Shown in pieces: positions 1 to 10,347 of a DNA stretch of 64,000 nucleotides (its first letter is position 1; each line of letters begins with the position of its first letter). The notes beneath the pieces were generated by a model. The model was not told where the DNA came from. It was given only the letters and a program-made list of their open reading frames with translations, and ran no database searches. The stretch lies in NCBI GenBank assembly GCA_022559985.1, contig JAFJTR010000102.1:36562-100561 (forward strand), written 5' to 3'. The stretch is from Parastagonospora avenae f. sp. tritici 18332-5 (taxonomy: Eukaryota; Ascomycota; Dothideomycetes; Pleosporales; Phaeosphaeriaceae). The translations under genes and the position numbers were made by a program.

Positions 1-782
1 GGGCTGACTTTCGGTGGACTTGGAAGAGGTGGAGGCGAGGGCATCTGGACAGGGCGATGAAAGCGCAATGCACGAGTCATGTGATTTTTCAAGGCACCGC
101 ACCCCGAAAGTGCTTCCCATGTTGGCACCCTCAAGTCGAGACCGCGCACAGAGAAAAGTCTTCGTCCGAGATCGACATTCTAATGCGCCGACGGCGCGAG
201 TCATCGCGCAGCGATGTGCTGACAATGCGGAAATGGTAGGTGTTCGTGGAGAAACATTGTGAAACATTAGGTTCACAACCACCTTTGAACATCGATCGAC
301 TCACACAGGATACTGCGGTCAAAGAAAACAGCAACGTCACAATTAGAGACGCATCTGACAGAATGAATGGTACATCGAAACGTCCTCCATCCCATATCCG
401 GTGCCGTGCTGCGCTCGGCTTTTCCACCGGGTATAGTCAGGTTGTTTCCCCATACTACGTGGCGAGCCTTGGACTACCCCAATCTATCCTTGATCACTAA
501 CAATTCTCCTTACCATCCCGGTCCACCAATCACGGCCATTGCATAATTCGATTGCCGAACTGTGGGGATGAAAACACTTTACAGGACACAGCGAACTCGT
601 CACGAGTTAAACAGAATTACTGTTTCGAGCGATGGCGCTGGAGTTGCGCTGGTAGCAGCGAGTCGTTCCCTTCCACCGTGCGGGCGCCATCTAATGCCAA
701 TGTCTATTTAAGCTCGTCCTTGGCTTCTTAGCCATCGAATTCTACGATCAGAGTATTTCAATCCTCGAAGCCATCAACTGCC
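1..782. other. Gene-poor 5' flank and promoter of the CE1 esterase
   Basis: Short overlapping open frames on both strands show no family resemblance and no consistent splice signals, so I see no gene here. The last 100 bases look like a core promoter, with a TATA-like tatttaa at about 705-711 some 75 bases before the esterase ATG and a purine-poor leader after it. Confidence 0.5.
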
Positions 783-1740
783 ATGCGTTTCCTTTCTCTT
801 ATCGCGAGCGTCTTTTCGGTCGCCGCTGCCGCCACATTGGGCAAGCGTGCAGTCACACCCGGTACTCTATCCCAGGTCACCTCTTTCGGTACTCAGCCTA
901 CCAAGGCTGGCTTCTACATTTATGTGCCAAAGAAGCTCGCTGCCTCTCCTGGAGTCATCGTCGCTATTCATTTCTGCACCGGCTCTGCGCAAGCCTACTA
1001 CAATGGCAGCCCGTACAAGACGCTCTCTGAGCAGTATGGCTTCATCGTCATTTACCCAAGCTCACCCCACTCTGGAACATGCTGGGATGTCAGCAGCAAG
1101 GCAACATTGAGCCACAACGGCGGAGGAGACAGCAACACTATTGCAAACATGGTCACCTGGACCATTTCCAATTACAAGGCCGATGCTTCGAAGGTCTTCG
1201 TGACCGGCTCCAGCAGCGGTGCCATGATGACCGTGAGTTGACTCTGTGCAATAAGTGAGCCGAGCTGCCAGACTAACATTATCCCAGAACGTCATGGCTG
1301 CGACCTACCCCGAGATGTTCAAGGCTGCTATCGTCTACTCAGGTGTAGGAGCCGGCTGCTTTGCCTCCAGCTCCAACGGTGTCGATGCATGGAACAGCAC
1401 CTGCGCGCAAGGCAACTCCATTGCCACACCTCAAGCCTGGGCCAACATCGTTTTCAACATGTACCCCAACTACAAGGGCGACCGACCCAAAATGCAGGTG
1501 TACCATGGCAGCGCCGACGCTACTCTGCGTCCCGCGAACTATGCCGAGACCATGAAGCAGTGGGCTGGCGTCTTTGGCTACGATTACAGCAAGCCGACCA
1601 GCACGCAGCAGAACACTCCTCAGAGCGGATACACCCGGACTGTTTACGGCCCGAAAGTTGAGGGTATCTATGCTCAGGGCGTTGGACACACTGTGCCAAT
1701 CCGGGGTTCGGATGATATGAAGTTCTTCGGATTTGCTTAG
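783..1740 (+). CDS. Secreted CE1-type esterase (acetyl xylan / feruloyl esterase, PHB-depolymerase-like fold)
   Basis: Two exons, 783-1232 and 1288-1740, joined across a 55-nt GTGAGT...CAG intron, give 300 aa. The N-terminus is a typical signal peptide (MRFLSLIASVFSVAAAA) followed by a KR site, so the enzyme should be secreted. The alpha/beta-hydrolase triad is visible: nucleophile Ser in the GSSSG motif at about residues 144-148, Asp in HGSADATLRP, and His in GVGHTVP near the C-terminus. The splice junction falls right after the nucleophile elbow and restores the family sequence MMTNVMAATYPE. The family removes acetyl or feruloyl groups from plant cell wall xylan. There is no CBM1 domain. 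Acetyl xylan versus feruloyl specificity cannot be settled from sequence. Confidence 0.9.
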
Positions 1741-2026
1741 ACGTTTGCTCGGCACCAACAGGAATTGATCTCCAATTTTCATGTACATACCTATATTTGG
1801 CGAATGAAGCCACCCAGTTCATTCCCGAAGGTGCAAATCATTTTCGATAGTCTTCCACGCGTGTTGTTTCGTCCTCGCTTGACGCCACTTTGTTGTCTCA
1901 CTGTGTCCCTTGACCAACACAATCCTCCTACACAATGTGAAGGATACGGATCATTTTTGTGTGAGTTTCCTTAGTCACTTCCAACCCTTTCAACAAGGCA
2001 AGCTCTGCTCTAGCAAGAGTCTCACC

Positions 2027-2593
2027 ATGCTTCTAGTCCGACTGGCGCAGGCGCCATCAACGACGTCAGTCCACCACGTGCACGCCACATCAACACATTC
2101 GATGGATGACCCTACCTACGGAGCATCACACAACACGGGCGCAAGCGTGCGGACAAATCCCCGCAGAACTCACTCTGCACCTAACTTACTTTGCCCTCAA
2201 CTCATAACTCCTCTACCACCATGCATCTCCAAACCCCCAACATCGCGCCCTTATACCCGCTCTCCTCTCCTCATCCCGTCATCCCGCTCCCTCCCAAACC
2301 TCCTCGCCCTCACGACTCCGACCCTTCTCTCGGCCGGTCCTGCAGGCTACGTATACACACCGACATCTATGCGTCCGTCGCGGTATGAGAGTCTGCGTGA
2401 TGACTATGGGATTAGGTTTCGGGCACGCGGGCATCGATTGCGGGCGTTGCTTGTGGGAATGCGTTTGAAGGGGAGTGGGGATGGTAGGGAAGGGGGTTTG
2501 GGGGTTTGGGGGTTTGGGGAGCGGGAAGGGGGTAAGGTGAGGGGGTGGGTGGAGAAGAAGGTGGGGTTTGAGAACTGGTTTGGGAGGGGGTAG
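2027..2593 (+). CDS. Uncertain hypothetical protein, Pro/Ser-rich then Gly-rich
   Basis: A continuous frame from the ATG at 2027 encodes 188 aa: a Ser/Pro/Thr-rich first half, a more ordered charged stretch (RYESLRDDYGIRFRARGHR) at about 115-135, and a Gly/Trp-rich tail ending NWFGRG. I recognise no domain. The tail is encoded by a very G-rich tract (2470-2590), so open-frame length may partly reflect composition. Other starts (2103, or a different frame at 2221 with a better context) are possible. Confidence 0.3.
   Translation: MLLVRLAQAPSTTSVHHVHATSTHSMDDPTYGASHNTGASVRTNPRRTHSAPNLLCPQLITPLPPCISKPPTSRPYTRSPLLIPSSRSLPNLLALTTPTLLSAGPAGYVYTPTSMRPSRYESLRDDYGIRFRARGHRLRALLVGMRLKGSGDGREGGLGVWGFGEREGGKVRGWVEKKVGFENWFGRG
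2492..2519 (+). repeat. G-rich (GGGGGTTT)n tract, potential G-quadruplex
   Basis: Four G-runs of 5, 5, 5 and 4 are separated by exact TTT spacers, and more G-runs follow to about 2590. This satisfies the four-run, short-loop rule for an intramolecular G-quadruplex on the plus strand. It lies in the end of an uncertain ORF. Confidence 0.8.
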
Positions 2594-2819
2594 GGAGGTG
2601 AGATTGTGTAGTACCTCCAAAGATACGACAATGATGTTGCTTCACAGAAGAATGTGGTAAGTATCGAATAATCATGGTCGACTTCAGCCCGGTAAATAGA
2701 ATGTGATGCATTTTGCTCGAGTCTTCCTATATCACAAGTGCCGGTCCAGCACATCGAGAACGTAAGTCACAACGTTCTCAAATGTCAATCATGAAGCCTG
2801 AAAACGCCAGATATGCACT

Positions 2820-2845
2820 CCGTCTCCGTCTCCGTCTCCGTCTCC
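2820..2845 (+). repeat. Hexanucleotide microsatellite (CGTCTC)n
   Basis: More than four perfect copies of the unit CGTCTC lie in the roughly 300-base gap between the uncertain ORF and the uL30m gene, just past the 3' end of the latter. No other element is visible in the gap. Confidence 0.8.
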
Positions 2846-2888
2846 GTATCGAAGTCGACTATCAACCGCTCGTCGATTTGCTCCCACT

Positions 2889-3164
2889 CTACTCGTAGCC
2901 AGCAACCTTTCCCGCCTTCTTCTCTACGTAGTATCCGGGATCCGGCCGCCTCGCAGCCTTCATCTGATCCTTGGTCATTGGGTGGCTGACCTCCTTGATA
3001 TCGACGAGTTCCTTTATGCGCATGATCTGACCGGCGACGGACTGCGAGACAGGGTGGTAGACGGTCGTCATGCGTTTGCGCAAGCCGAGCGCTTTGAGCA
3101 CGCCCTGGGTCTTCAGAGGCAGACCAATGCCAGAGCGCATCAACGTTATCCGGAAATAGGACAT
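2889..3164 (-). CDS. MRPL33: Mitochondrial large-subunit ribosomal protein uL30m
   Basis: The product of 91 aa has the uL30 pattern from the first residue: FRITLMRSGIGLPLKTQGVL, then LGLRKR, a VAGQIMRIKELV helix and a PGYYVEKK tail. Length matches yeast Mrpl33 (about 86 aa). It should be a small basic protein of the mitochondrial 54S subunit. No cleavable presequence is obvious, as is common for this protein. The ATG at 3164 places the conserved start at residues 1-10, so no upstream exon is needed. Confidence 0.9.
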   Translation of the reverse strand: MSYFRITLMRSGIGLPLKTQGVLKALGLRKRMTTVYHPVSQSVAGQIMRIKELVDIKEVSHPMTKDQMKAARRPDPGYYVEKKAGKVAGYE

Positions 3165-3776
3165 GTTGGTATATATGAGGTGTGAGGATGAGGGCTCCAG
3201 CGCGCTTATGACGTATCGGATGGCGCTGGTGAGTAGGCGTTCGGCGGGTTTGGGGGCAGAATCGCGGCCAGGAGAGCTACGAAGACGTTAATTGGTAATT
3301 TCAAGGCTTCTTCGAGGTTCAGAACGTACTACTTGATTTGTTTGCGCCGTCTGATGGGCCGAGTGCGCGCTCTTCATCGCCGCGGTACACTTTTTCCATG
3401 TCGATGCTTGTCCAGAACGGCTTAGCGCCGAACGCGGAACGCGGAACACGACCCGGCACACGTGGGCTCACCTTCACTCGCACTCAACTTCACTCAAAAC
3501 TCGCCTTGCCCTCATCGCGCCAGGTCGCTGCATCGGATGGAAGCGGCGAGCAAATGCTTCTCCAGGGGGGAGATGGCGGTGAGAAGCTGTGCGACAGGTG
3601 TCTTCAAATAAGACCTTGCGAGAAATGCAGCTTTCCGCTCGCTGTGGTGCCCTGCTATCCTTGGTAGGTCATCGCTAGCCCGAACTGCCTACAGGCTACA
3701 GCGCGCACTCCCGAAGCTGCCGACCGTTTGCTGAAAGAGTAGCAGCGCGTCGGGATCTCATCCCAGGCTGTCTGTC
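3165..3776. other. Intergenic, no supported gene
   Basis: This is the upstream region of uL30m. A plus-strand open frame at 3338-3667 (109 codons) has no recognisable sequence and no splice or start context worth trusting. I see no RNA gene or repeat. Confidence 0.5.
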
Positions 3777-4151
3777 ATGTCGTTATGTGTTGCTCGATTC
3801 AAGTCGATCATCGTTGCGATTCTGTCCTCCACCTACTTCGGTTACAAACATCTATCGATCAGTACATCGGAAATTCAAACCGTAGCACCAACTCGAGCAC
3901 TACCTCAGCGACTATCAACCTGGGACATGTCTCGCCAAGCTTACACGTCAGTCGAAGGCATCCCGCTCAAGCTGCCGGCTACGAACCAGTTCGTTGGGTA
4001 TCGGATGCAAAGACGCAGAGCCGAGAATTTCGCATGCAGGATCGACCAGACGTTGTACAGCTTGAGCTATGGCACTCTGGTTAACGACTATTTCTTAACA
4101 CGGCTGCCTGCACTGCAGTGGGAAGCTAGTCTCTTCGGCATAGTCTACTAA
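3777..4151 (+). CDS. Hypothetical protein, unrecognised
   Basis: An intact ATG-to-stop frame encodes 124 aa. It begins with a hydrophobic stretch (residues about 8-22) that could be a signal anchor, followed by a basic and aromatic region. I recognise no motif or family. It could be a small orphan gene or chance; nothing in the neighbourhood supports a role. Confidence 0.25.
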   Translation: MSLCVARFKSIIVAILSSTYFGYKHLSISTSEIQTVAPTRALPQRLSTWDMSRQAYTSVEGIPLKLPATNQFVGYRMQRRRAENFACRIDQTLYSLSYGTLVNDYFLTRLPALQWEASLFGIVY

Positions 4152-4622
4152 TCCCATTTTGCGCCCGTTTTATACTCATATCTGGCAACTACCCCTCACA
4201 TTCGGATACTTGTGTTTGCCACAGAGAAGCCTTGCTCAGGAGCTGAAATGATGAGCCAGGTGTGCGCATGTATCCGCACGGGGATGGGAGCTGGCATGCC
4301 CGCGGATGGTCCTGATCTGGGGTCATCTCATGGCCGTTTGGGAGGCTCATTTCATTGCTCGACTCTCAATGCTTGATGTATAATATGGAGGACAGGCTGC
4401 GAAATCATTTGAATCCTTCATAGCACACGGGCTGAGCTTTCGAAGCCCTCTCTTCGGTTGCATTCTTCACTTTCTAGTAATTCTGATTGTCTCTTCACAC
4501 ACAACACTCTTTCGTGGGCTGCCACGCGCTGCTTCAATACATCAATCGTCGGGATCACCTTGGTTGCATTTAAGTCATCGGCATAGCCTTGACAGCATCG
4601 CATTCAGCATTCCACTACAAAT
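4152..4622. other. Intergenic, no supported gene
   Basis: Only short frames without family resemblance are seen on either strand. The end of this stretch would be the promoter of the DUF7587-like gene. Confidence 0.5.
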
Positions 4623-5215
4623 ATGACAAGTTCGTCCTCCTCTCCCTGCATATTTCACCGATGCTAACTTTCTGACCAGCCCTCTACGCCCGCAACCTCG
4701 CGCCAAACCATCGCGCATCACCGCCTTCTCCCCCAGCACCACCATCATCAGTCCCAGCCTTATTGTACCGCGTTCACCACACCTCAGCACAGGCTCAATA
4801 CTCCTTCTCCACAGGCTTCCGTGCCAAAAACCAATCAACAGTCCTCTGCGGCACCACTCCACTCGCTCGCTTTGGTCTCGCTCATCTACACCATCAAACC
4901 AACATCTCTTCGCCCTTTATCAGCATGTATGACGATCTTGCTCGTGCCGAACGGGTTGCGCGCTACTTTGAGCAGAAGTACCCCGGTGAGGGAGTTTGGA
5001 TCGTCACCATTGACACGAAATATCTGGCCTGGGGCCCAGTCTTTCGTGCTGCGGATATCTTGAAGGGCGAGGCGGATAACATTCAAGGATGTCTGCACGA
5101 GGGCGAGTATCTGGTGTTGTATACTGTTCCGAGGCAAGCGGTCAGGGTGGAGACATTGGTGACAAAGGGAAAGGACAAGCATGTCGCTGTTGGTTTGATC
5201 GGCATGAGGTCGTGA
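4623..5215 (+). CDS. DUF7587-like fungal protein with an ADP-ribosyltransferase-like pattern
   Basis: The best model has a 7-nt first exon (4623-4629), a 50-nt intron ending tctgaccag (4630-4679) and a second exon 4680-5215, giving 180 aa. The donor gttcgt is weak, so the start is uncertain; an internal ATG at 4925 is the fallback. A Pro-rich N-terminus (20-45) leads into PALLYRVHH, then GFRAKN, a His-containing turn, SPFISMYDDLARAERVARYF and a C-terminal EGEYLVLYTVP block. The order LYR, S-x-FIS and EGEYLV resembles the R-S-E layout of ADP-ribosyltransferase folds. That resemblance is inference; the DUF7587 assignment is from memory of the fungal family. There is no signal peptide. Confidence 0.6.
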
Positions 5216-5378
5216 TGGGGTGTCGTGTCGTCTGCGCGCAGGCCTTGTGGACTTTGCTTCTCTATTATTTGTTGTATGACCTTTGCAGTGTATGGAATTG
5301 CACAAATGTTTCTTGGCTCGTCTCCGCGTATTTCTTTCGTTTCTCGTCCGATCAAGTCCAAACTCAATATCTCTAGCC

Positions 5379-5837
5379 TCAACACAGTCCCCAAACTGGT
5401 GAGACCTCTTCGTATGCAGACTCAGAGTCTCTTTCGTTCCCCTCAGGTGTTGATTCGAAATCGCTCGCAATTTTCTCGACAGGCAAGGCGCCGCTCATCA
5501 TGACATCCTCTTCGGGAGGCTCCATTACGTGATGCTTTTCAAGAGGCTGAGCTTGTACTTGCTTCACTGGCCACGTTAGCATATGTTGAAGCCATTTCGG
5601 GACCAAATTCAACCAAGGACCTGGTTGCTTCTTTGGCGCTGGAGGTGGAGCCCAAAGCCGTCTTCTATATGCGTTGAAGTTTCTCGTATTCTTAGGCTTT
5701 GGACGACCATGTACATGATTCCACCGAGCGAAATTCGAGTCTCGAGGGAAGTGTACGATGCGTTGATCGAGCTTGCTTGTCGGCTGTGCGATGTAGATCC
5801 ACTCTGAAGGTATCGTGAAGTAAAATCGACGTGCATC
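5379..5837 (-). CDS. Probable terminal exon of an unrecognised protein (no ATG in frame at its 5' end)
   Basis: The minus strand is open for 153 codons from a TAA at 5838-5840 to the stop at 5379-5381, with protein-like composition: aromatic/hydrophobic (IPSEWIYIAQPTSKL), then basic (RPKPKNTRNFNAYRRRLW), a Pro-rich linker (APPPAPKKQPGPW), an amphipathic piece and an acidic tail. The upstream end carries a plausible AG acceptor (tcgtaag at 5837-5843), so this looks like a last exon. I could not find the preceding exon. The first in-frame ATG encodes only the final third. Function unknown. Confidence 0.4.
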   Translation of the reverse strand, partial: DARRFYFTIPSEWIYIAQPTSKLDQRIVHFPRDSNFARWNHVHGRPKPKNTRNFNAYRRRLWAPPPAPKKQPGPWLNLVPKWLQHMLTWPVKQVQAQPLEKHHVMEPPEEDVMMSGALPVEKIASDFESTPEGNERDSESAYEEVSPVWGLC

Positions 5838-6918
5838 TTACGACTGCGTTGCTTTTTGCAAGGGAGTTGTGAAGGGATATACAGGTAAAGGCGCAAATCA
5901 AAGAGACGGGAATATTTTATTCAACAGTTTCTGCTGGGCTACAATCGGAACTATGGTCGTAGGTCGCATCCTGAACCAAACTTCACGCATCATATCTAAC
6001 AATTTTTTTCAACGACCGACGCAATGTGGCTTTTCTTTTTTTAAGCTAGGCGATTTAAAATGAATGTAGTAGTTGTAATGCACACGATAATTATACATAC
6101 CTAGTGTTGGTTGCTCTTAGTTTCGGGCCACCGTACGTACGTGACGAGCACGGGACCATGTGTGTGGCCCGTGCCGTGGGGTGGGATTCAGTTCGTACGC
6201 GAGCTGCAGCCCACCTCCTTTAATCAACCGAAAATCATCTACTCCAACTCATTGCAACGACTGTTACTTGTTTCAACCTCACCTTTGCCGTATCAACACC
6301 TAGGTAGGTACATAGGGTCTCGCGACGGTCGCCTGGGCAGGAGCATGCCTCCTGCCATATCACATCTTACCTAGGTAGTTTTTAACAACCAAAAATGGTG
6401 CTACATTGAGCGCCAAAGTAGCAAATATTTCTCCTACCCACTAATCACCGGATGTGTAAGCACAGGATCAGCTTCTTTTGTCTCGAAAGGTCTCTATGCA
6501 ACGTACACGTGCGCGACAACAGAGGACCGTTTCCCATGTTGCTTCCGGATGAAGGAGCGTTTCAAGTGAATGAAATACAGCGCATCGAGAGCCTACAATT
6601 TAATTATCCAAGCATGGTATTCGATTGTTTGCAACCGTTTGTGCGCGCGGAAGCAGCTGTCAACACCGCTGAGCTCCGCTAGCGTTCTAGAAACCTGAAC
6701 TTTTATTTCGGTGCTGGTACTCTTCTTTACAAGAACTAGATGCTGAACCCGAGAACCCATTGCACAGTGTTTGCTTTCCTTTATCTCTGCGACTAACACC
6801 CTATCAAGTTGTTCGGCTGACATGTATTGCATTTTAAAGCACGATGCTAACTTTTTCGAATGTTTGTTGCATGCATGCTTGAGCGCGCAGATCTTGTGGC
6901 AACACCCTGACGTGAAGC
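5838..6918. other. Intergenic, A/T-richer, with two ACCTAGGT palindromes
   Basis: No gene is supported. The stretch contains ACCTAGGT palindromes at about 6299 and 6370 plus a CTAG-containing variant near 6103, and homopolymer tracts around 6000-6060. The right end is the 3' flank of the copper transporter on the minus strand. Confidence 0.5.
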
Positions 6919-7678
6919 CTACGAGTGGCATCCATCTTCAGCCAGACTCGTTGAACCCCTCGTATATCTGCCAAACAATAGCTCGCCAAGTAGCACGCTT
7001 CCAGTAACTGCGAAGAGAAATCCGACATTATACGACATTACCGCGAGCATGCTGTTGATTGGTCAGTAAAAGTATGGTTCAGGGTGTATTATCCCAGAGA
7101 ACTAACAGTACGTAGCCAATAAGGGCCCTCACAAACTCAAGTCCCGCACTTATGCCATCTTTTTTGATACTCCATGGCGCATTCGCGACCCAAAACTTTC
7201 GTGACCTGAAATTGTTCTTCACGCCACTCCCTTCTTCGGGTTGTTTTGAGTATGCAGCTGGGCTTAAAGGCTCGGTCTCTTGACCATCGGGTTCTTCGAG
7301 CCTGACCATTGCTGGTCTTATCCCGCGACTCCATTGTCTTACATGACCTCTGAGTTGGCCCAGTGATGCCTTCTCCGTATTGCCTGCGTGCACTTCCTTG
7401 CTGCCGAAGTTGGATTGTACCTGCCAAGTTTGTTCGAGCTGGCTGCGAAACGCGCCTAGAAAACGGTTGAGCATCCCTAAACAGAAGAGAAACAATATAG
7501 TCAGAAAGTATGTCGCTGGCGTCGTAGTCGTCCAGGTCGTGAACCACAAGGTGACGCGAGTGCTCGACGAGAAGGTGGAGGGCATGCCGGTCATTGCATT
7601 CATAGACGACGTAGCAGTAGTAGACCCTGCCGAAATGTTGTCCAATGTTGGCGACGACATGTTCATCTTCATGACCAT
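6919..7678 (-). CDS. Ctr-family copper transporter
   Basis: Exon 1 is 7678-7107, the intron 7106-7052 (GTTAGT...CAG, 55 nt) and exon 2 7051-6919, for 234 aa. The N-terminus is Met-rich (MVMKMNM and MNAMTGM), the usual copper-capturing motif. TM1 is YFLTILFLFCLGMLNRFL at about 60-77. After a cytosolic loop with charged residues, TM2 is rebuilt by the splice as RALIGYVLMLAVMSYNVG, containing the MxxxM pore motif (MLAVM), and TM3 is FLFAVTGSVLLGELLFG. The protein ends GCHS, a possible Cu-binding Cys-His tail. Without splicing the protein would stop inside TM2. The family imports Cu(I) as a trimer; plasma versus vacuolar membrane is not resolvable. Start is at the Met-rich motif; an in-frame upstream extension lacks an ATG. 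Confidence 0.9.
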
Positions 7679-10347
7679 AGTGTGGTAACGTAGATTCAAA
7701 GGAACTTCTACCAGGTGTTGAAGAGAAGCGAACTTTGGGACCGATTGAGCACTCCTAGGGCGGTACCAAAGATGTTGAGAAGAGTGCGCTGTAAATTTAC
7801 TGTTGGAATGGTGAGCACCGTAGTGTAGGCATGTCAAAGCGCCAAGGAAGTGAGCAGATTTGAGAGAATATGGACCCGAAGCAGCACCAACAGTAGCGTG
7901 AAGCAATGGTAGACATAAATAGTCGTTGAAGCTGCAGTACCTGTTGTAGTGGTCTACGAGCACAATTGCGCTCTTGTGGTATTAATGAGCACTTCTGGTA
8001 CGCTCCCAGCAAGGACTAATTTTGGCAGATTCTAGCAGGTAATGTGCAAGCAGTACTTACATGAGAAAGTATGCTTGTGTAGCTCATTAGAGCCGCAGTA
8101 CCCTTTGATCGAGGATGTAAACGCGGGGACTCAAGCATGCTCTCTGCGCAACACCTACAACTTATATTTCAGTTCGCATGGTCCGTGATCGTTATTCAAT
8201 CTTGCAAAGATTGCCGAATGTCGCAGATGTTGCAGTGAGCGAGGCATCGATTCGACAGTCTAGCATACTCTACTCATCGCTATACGCGTCGTCGAAGGAG
8301 TTCTGCCGCAAATATGTTGGACAAAGGAGGAGATGGCGGAGAACGGGCAGTCGATCGAAATGCTTTTATGGCTAGCGCAGCCTTCTCCAACTTGCCCAGG
8401 GATGGGACCGAGGCAGGCTCCGTAGCGCGTTCTTGATCTTGACGTCCGATGCCTTCTACACTGAACAGCCCATATCACCTTACAATCAGTCTCTTAGATT
8501 GTCCGATGTCGAAAATAAAGCACAACCGCGGAAGTGGTGCATGTTATGCAGCAGCCAAAATACCATGCGTCACGCACTCTTGAAGGGCGTCGCGATCTCC
8601 ACACGTATCGCAGTGCCTACAATCACAAGAGAAGTCACCGACGCATCTTACATCCTCCGATCCGACTAGAAAAATGTCAGAGAATGCTGTTCAGTGGTTC
8701 AGCGGCTCCAAATCTTTGGCAGGAAAGTGCAAGAATAACGCCTAATATAGGCTCGACTCGGTCGGATGTGTGGTTCCCTTAACCACTAGCATCTCCCAAT
8801 TGCCTTGCCGGCTTGGCCAGACGGACGGCTACCTTACTTCGTCATCTGCCCTGCTTAAACAAAAAGATGTAGCGAAAAGCTTCATGAGCTTTTGAAGAAA
8901 AATCATGGCTGCAAGATTGACTCTTGTCAAGCTTAATAATCCTGCCCAAGGCAACGATGAGCCTCAAGATCCAAGTGATGCGGCAAAGGAAATACCAAAT
9001 TCAAGGACTCGTGAAACGTCGCTTGTCACAGGACAGCAGTATGAATTTTCGCACTCGCGGCAGTGGCATTGTTGTTCTCTATGCTATGTCCTTCGCCAAG
9101 TTTCCGCCCTTCCGCTGCCCAGAGGTCCAAGGAAGACGAGTCGGATCCGGCGGCATGAGCCACGCACAGTACCCACCAGCCACAAACTCCTCTTTACCAG
9201 TCATGGCTATTGGTACCACTCCAAGGCTGCGCCCTCGGAAGCCGGCACTTTGAGACGCGCCCAACTTTCTTAGCTGGCGGGCTACCGAGCGGAATGACTT
9301 GGCGGTTTGGCCAAGCGTCAACCTCCATCGACATCGACCAGTCAATGCCGATAATATTGTGGGACAGATTCGCTGCAGCATGCAAGTAAGGTGTACATCA
9401 GGATCTGAAAGACATGCGAATGCTATCAGAAGTGTCTCTTTTGTTGTAGAGCATCAAGAAGATGGTATAGGATGGTTGTCTCTACACTTTAGCTGACTTT
9501 CAATCGCCACAAGACAGACTACTCGGAAGGCTTCGCCAGTCTCTGACGTAATTTTGAATTGATCGAGATCCCTTCGGAGAACTATTAATGTTGCCGAGCC
9601 TTAGGCATCACGGCATTGTCACGACTCTCCTGCCAAGTAACCCTATCATCCTCATTCTGCTAACCAAGCCTTCAGTGCAACCGACCCTGTACTGAACCTT
9701 GGATTGTGACGAAGCTGCACCAAGCTCTGGTGAGGATGCACCTTGCATCGAGAAGAAGCCGTGTAATCCGAGAATATTGCAATGGGGCTCACTACATGAT
9801 CAACGAGCACTTCCGCGCCCACCAAGTCAGCGCACACAAAGTCTACCACACAGCCATGTACTATATGCGTTGTAACACTAGATTTGGGACTCGGAAAGGT
9901 ACTGCGGCCCACTGTGACGACGCTCGTGCGCAGTGATCGGCGGGCAGACCCAGTACATACCCAGCGGCTTCCTATCATCCAATACAGCTAGGCAACGGAC
10001 TCTGTATCAGCTTTACCTTCCCTTGGTTTCATCGTGACTACGGTCAGTCTTCATAACTCGACCATTGCCCTCAGCCATCCCACTCTTCGTGCGTTGAACA
10101 TCCTCATCTCCCTGTCCAGTGCCGTTGTCCTGCAGGTCCTCTACTTCGTCACCGTTCTTTTCTTGACTATGCTCTTTTGATAGATCGGCCGGTCCGGTTT
10201 GCGTGATTTTCTGTTGCTTTTCTTCCTCTATCATTCACGCGTCTTCTTTAATATCGCTCCACCCTACGACCAGCCGTTATACGCTTCCCTACTCTCCCAG
10301 ACGGCTACGCATACCTCTTTACCAAGTAGCAGAAAGCATCTTCCAAG
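7679..10347. other. 2.7 kb gene-poor region
   Basis: Several open frames of 65-122 codons exist (for example 8905-9273 plus, 9079-9381 minus, 10013-10234 minus) but none shows a motif, conserved pattern or coherent splice structure. The last few hundred bases, rich in pyrimidines, are the promoter and leader of the antiporter gene. Confidence 0.5.
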
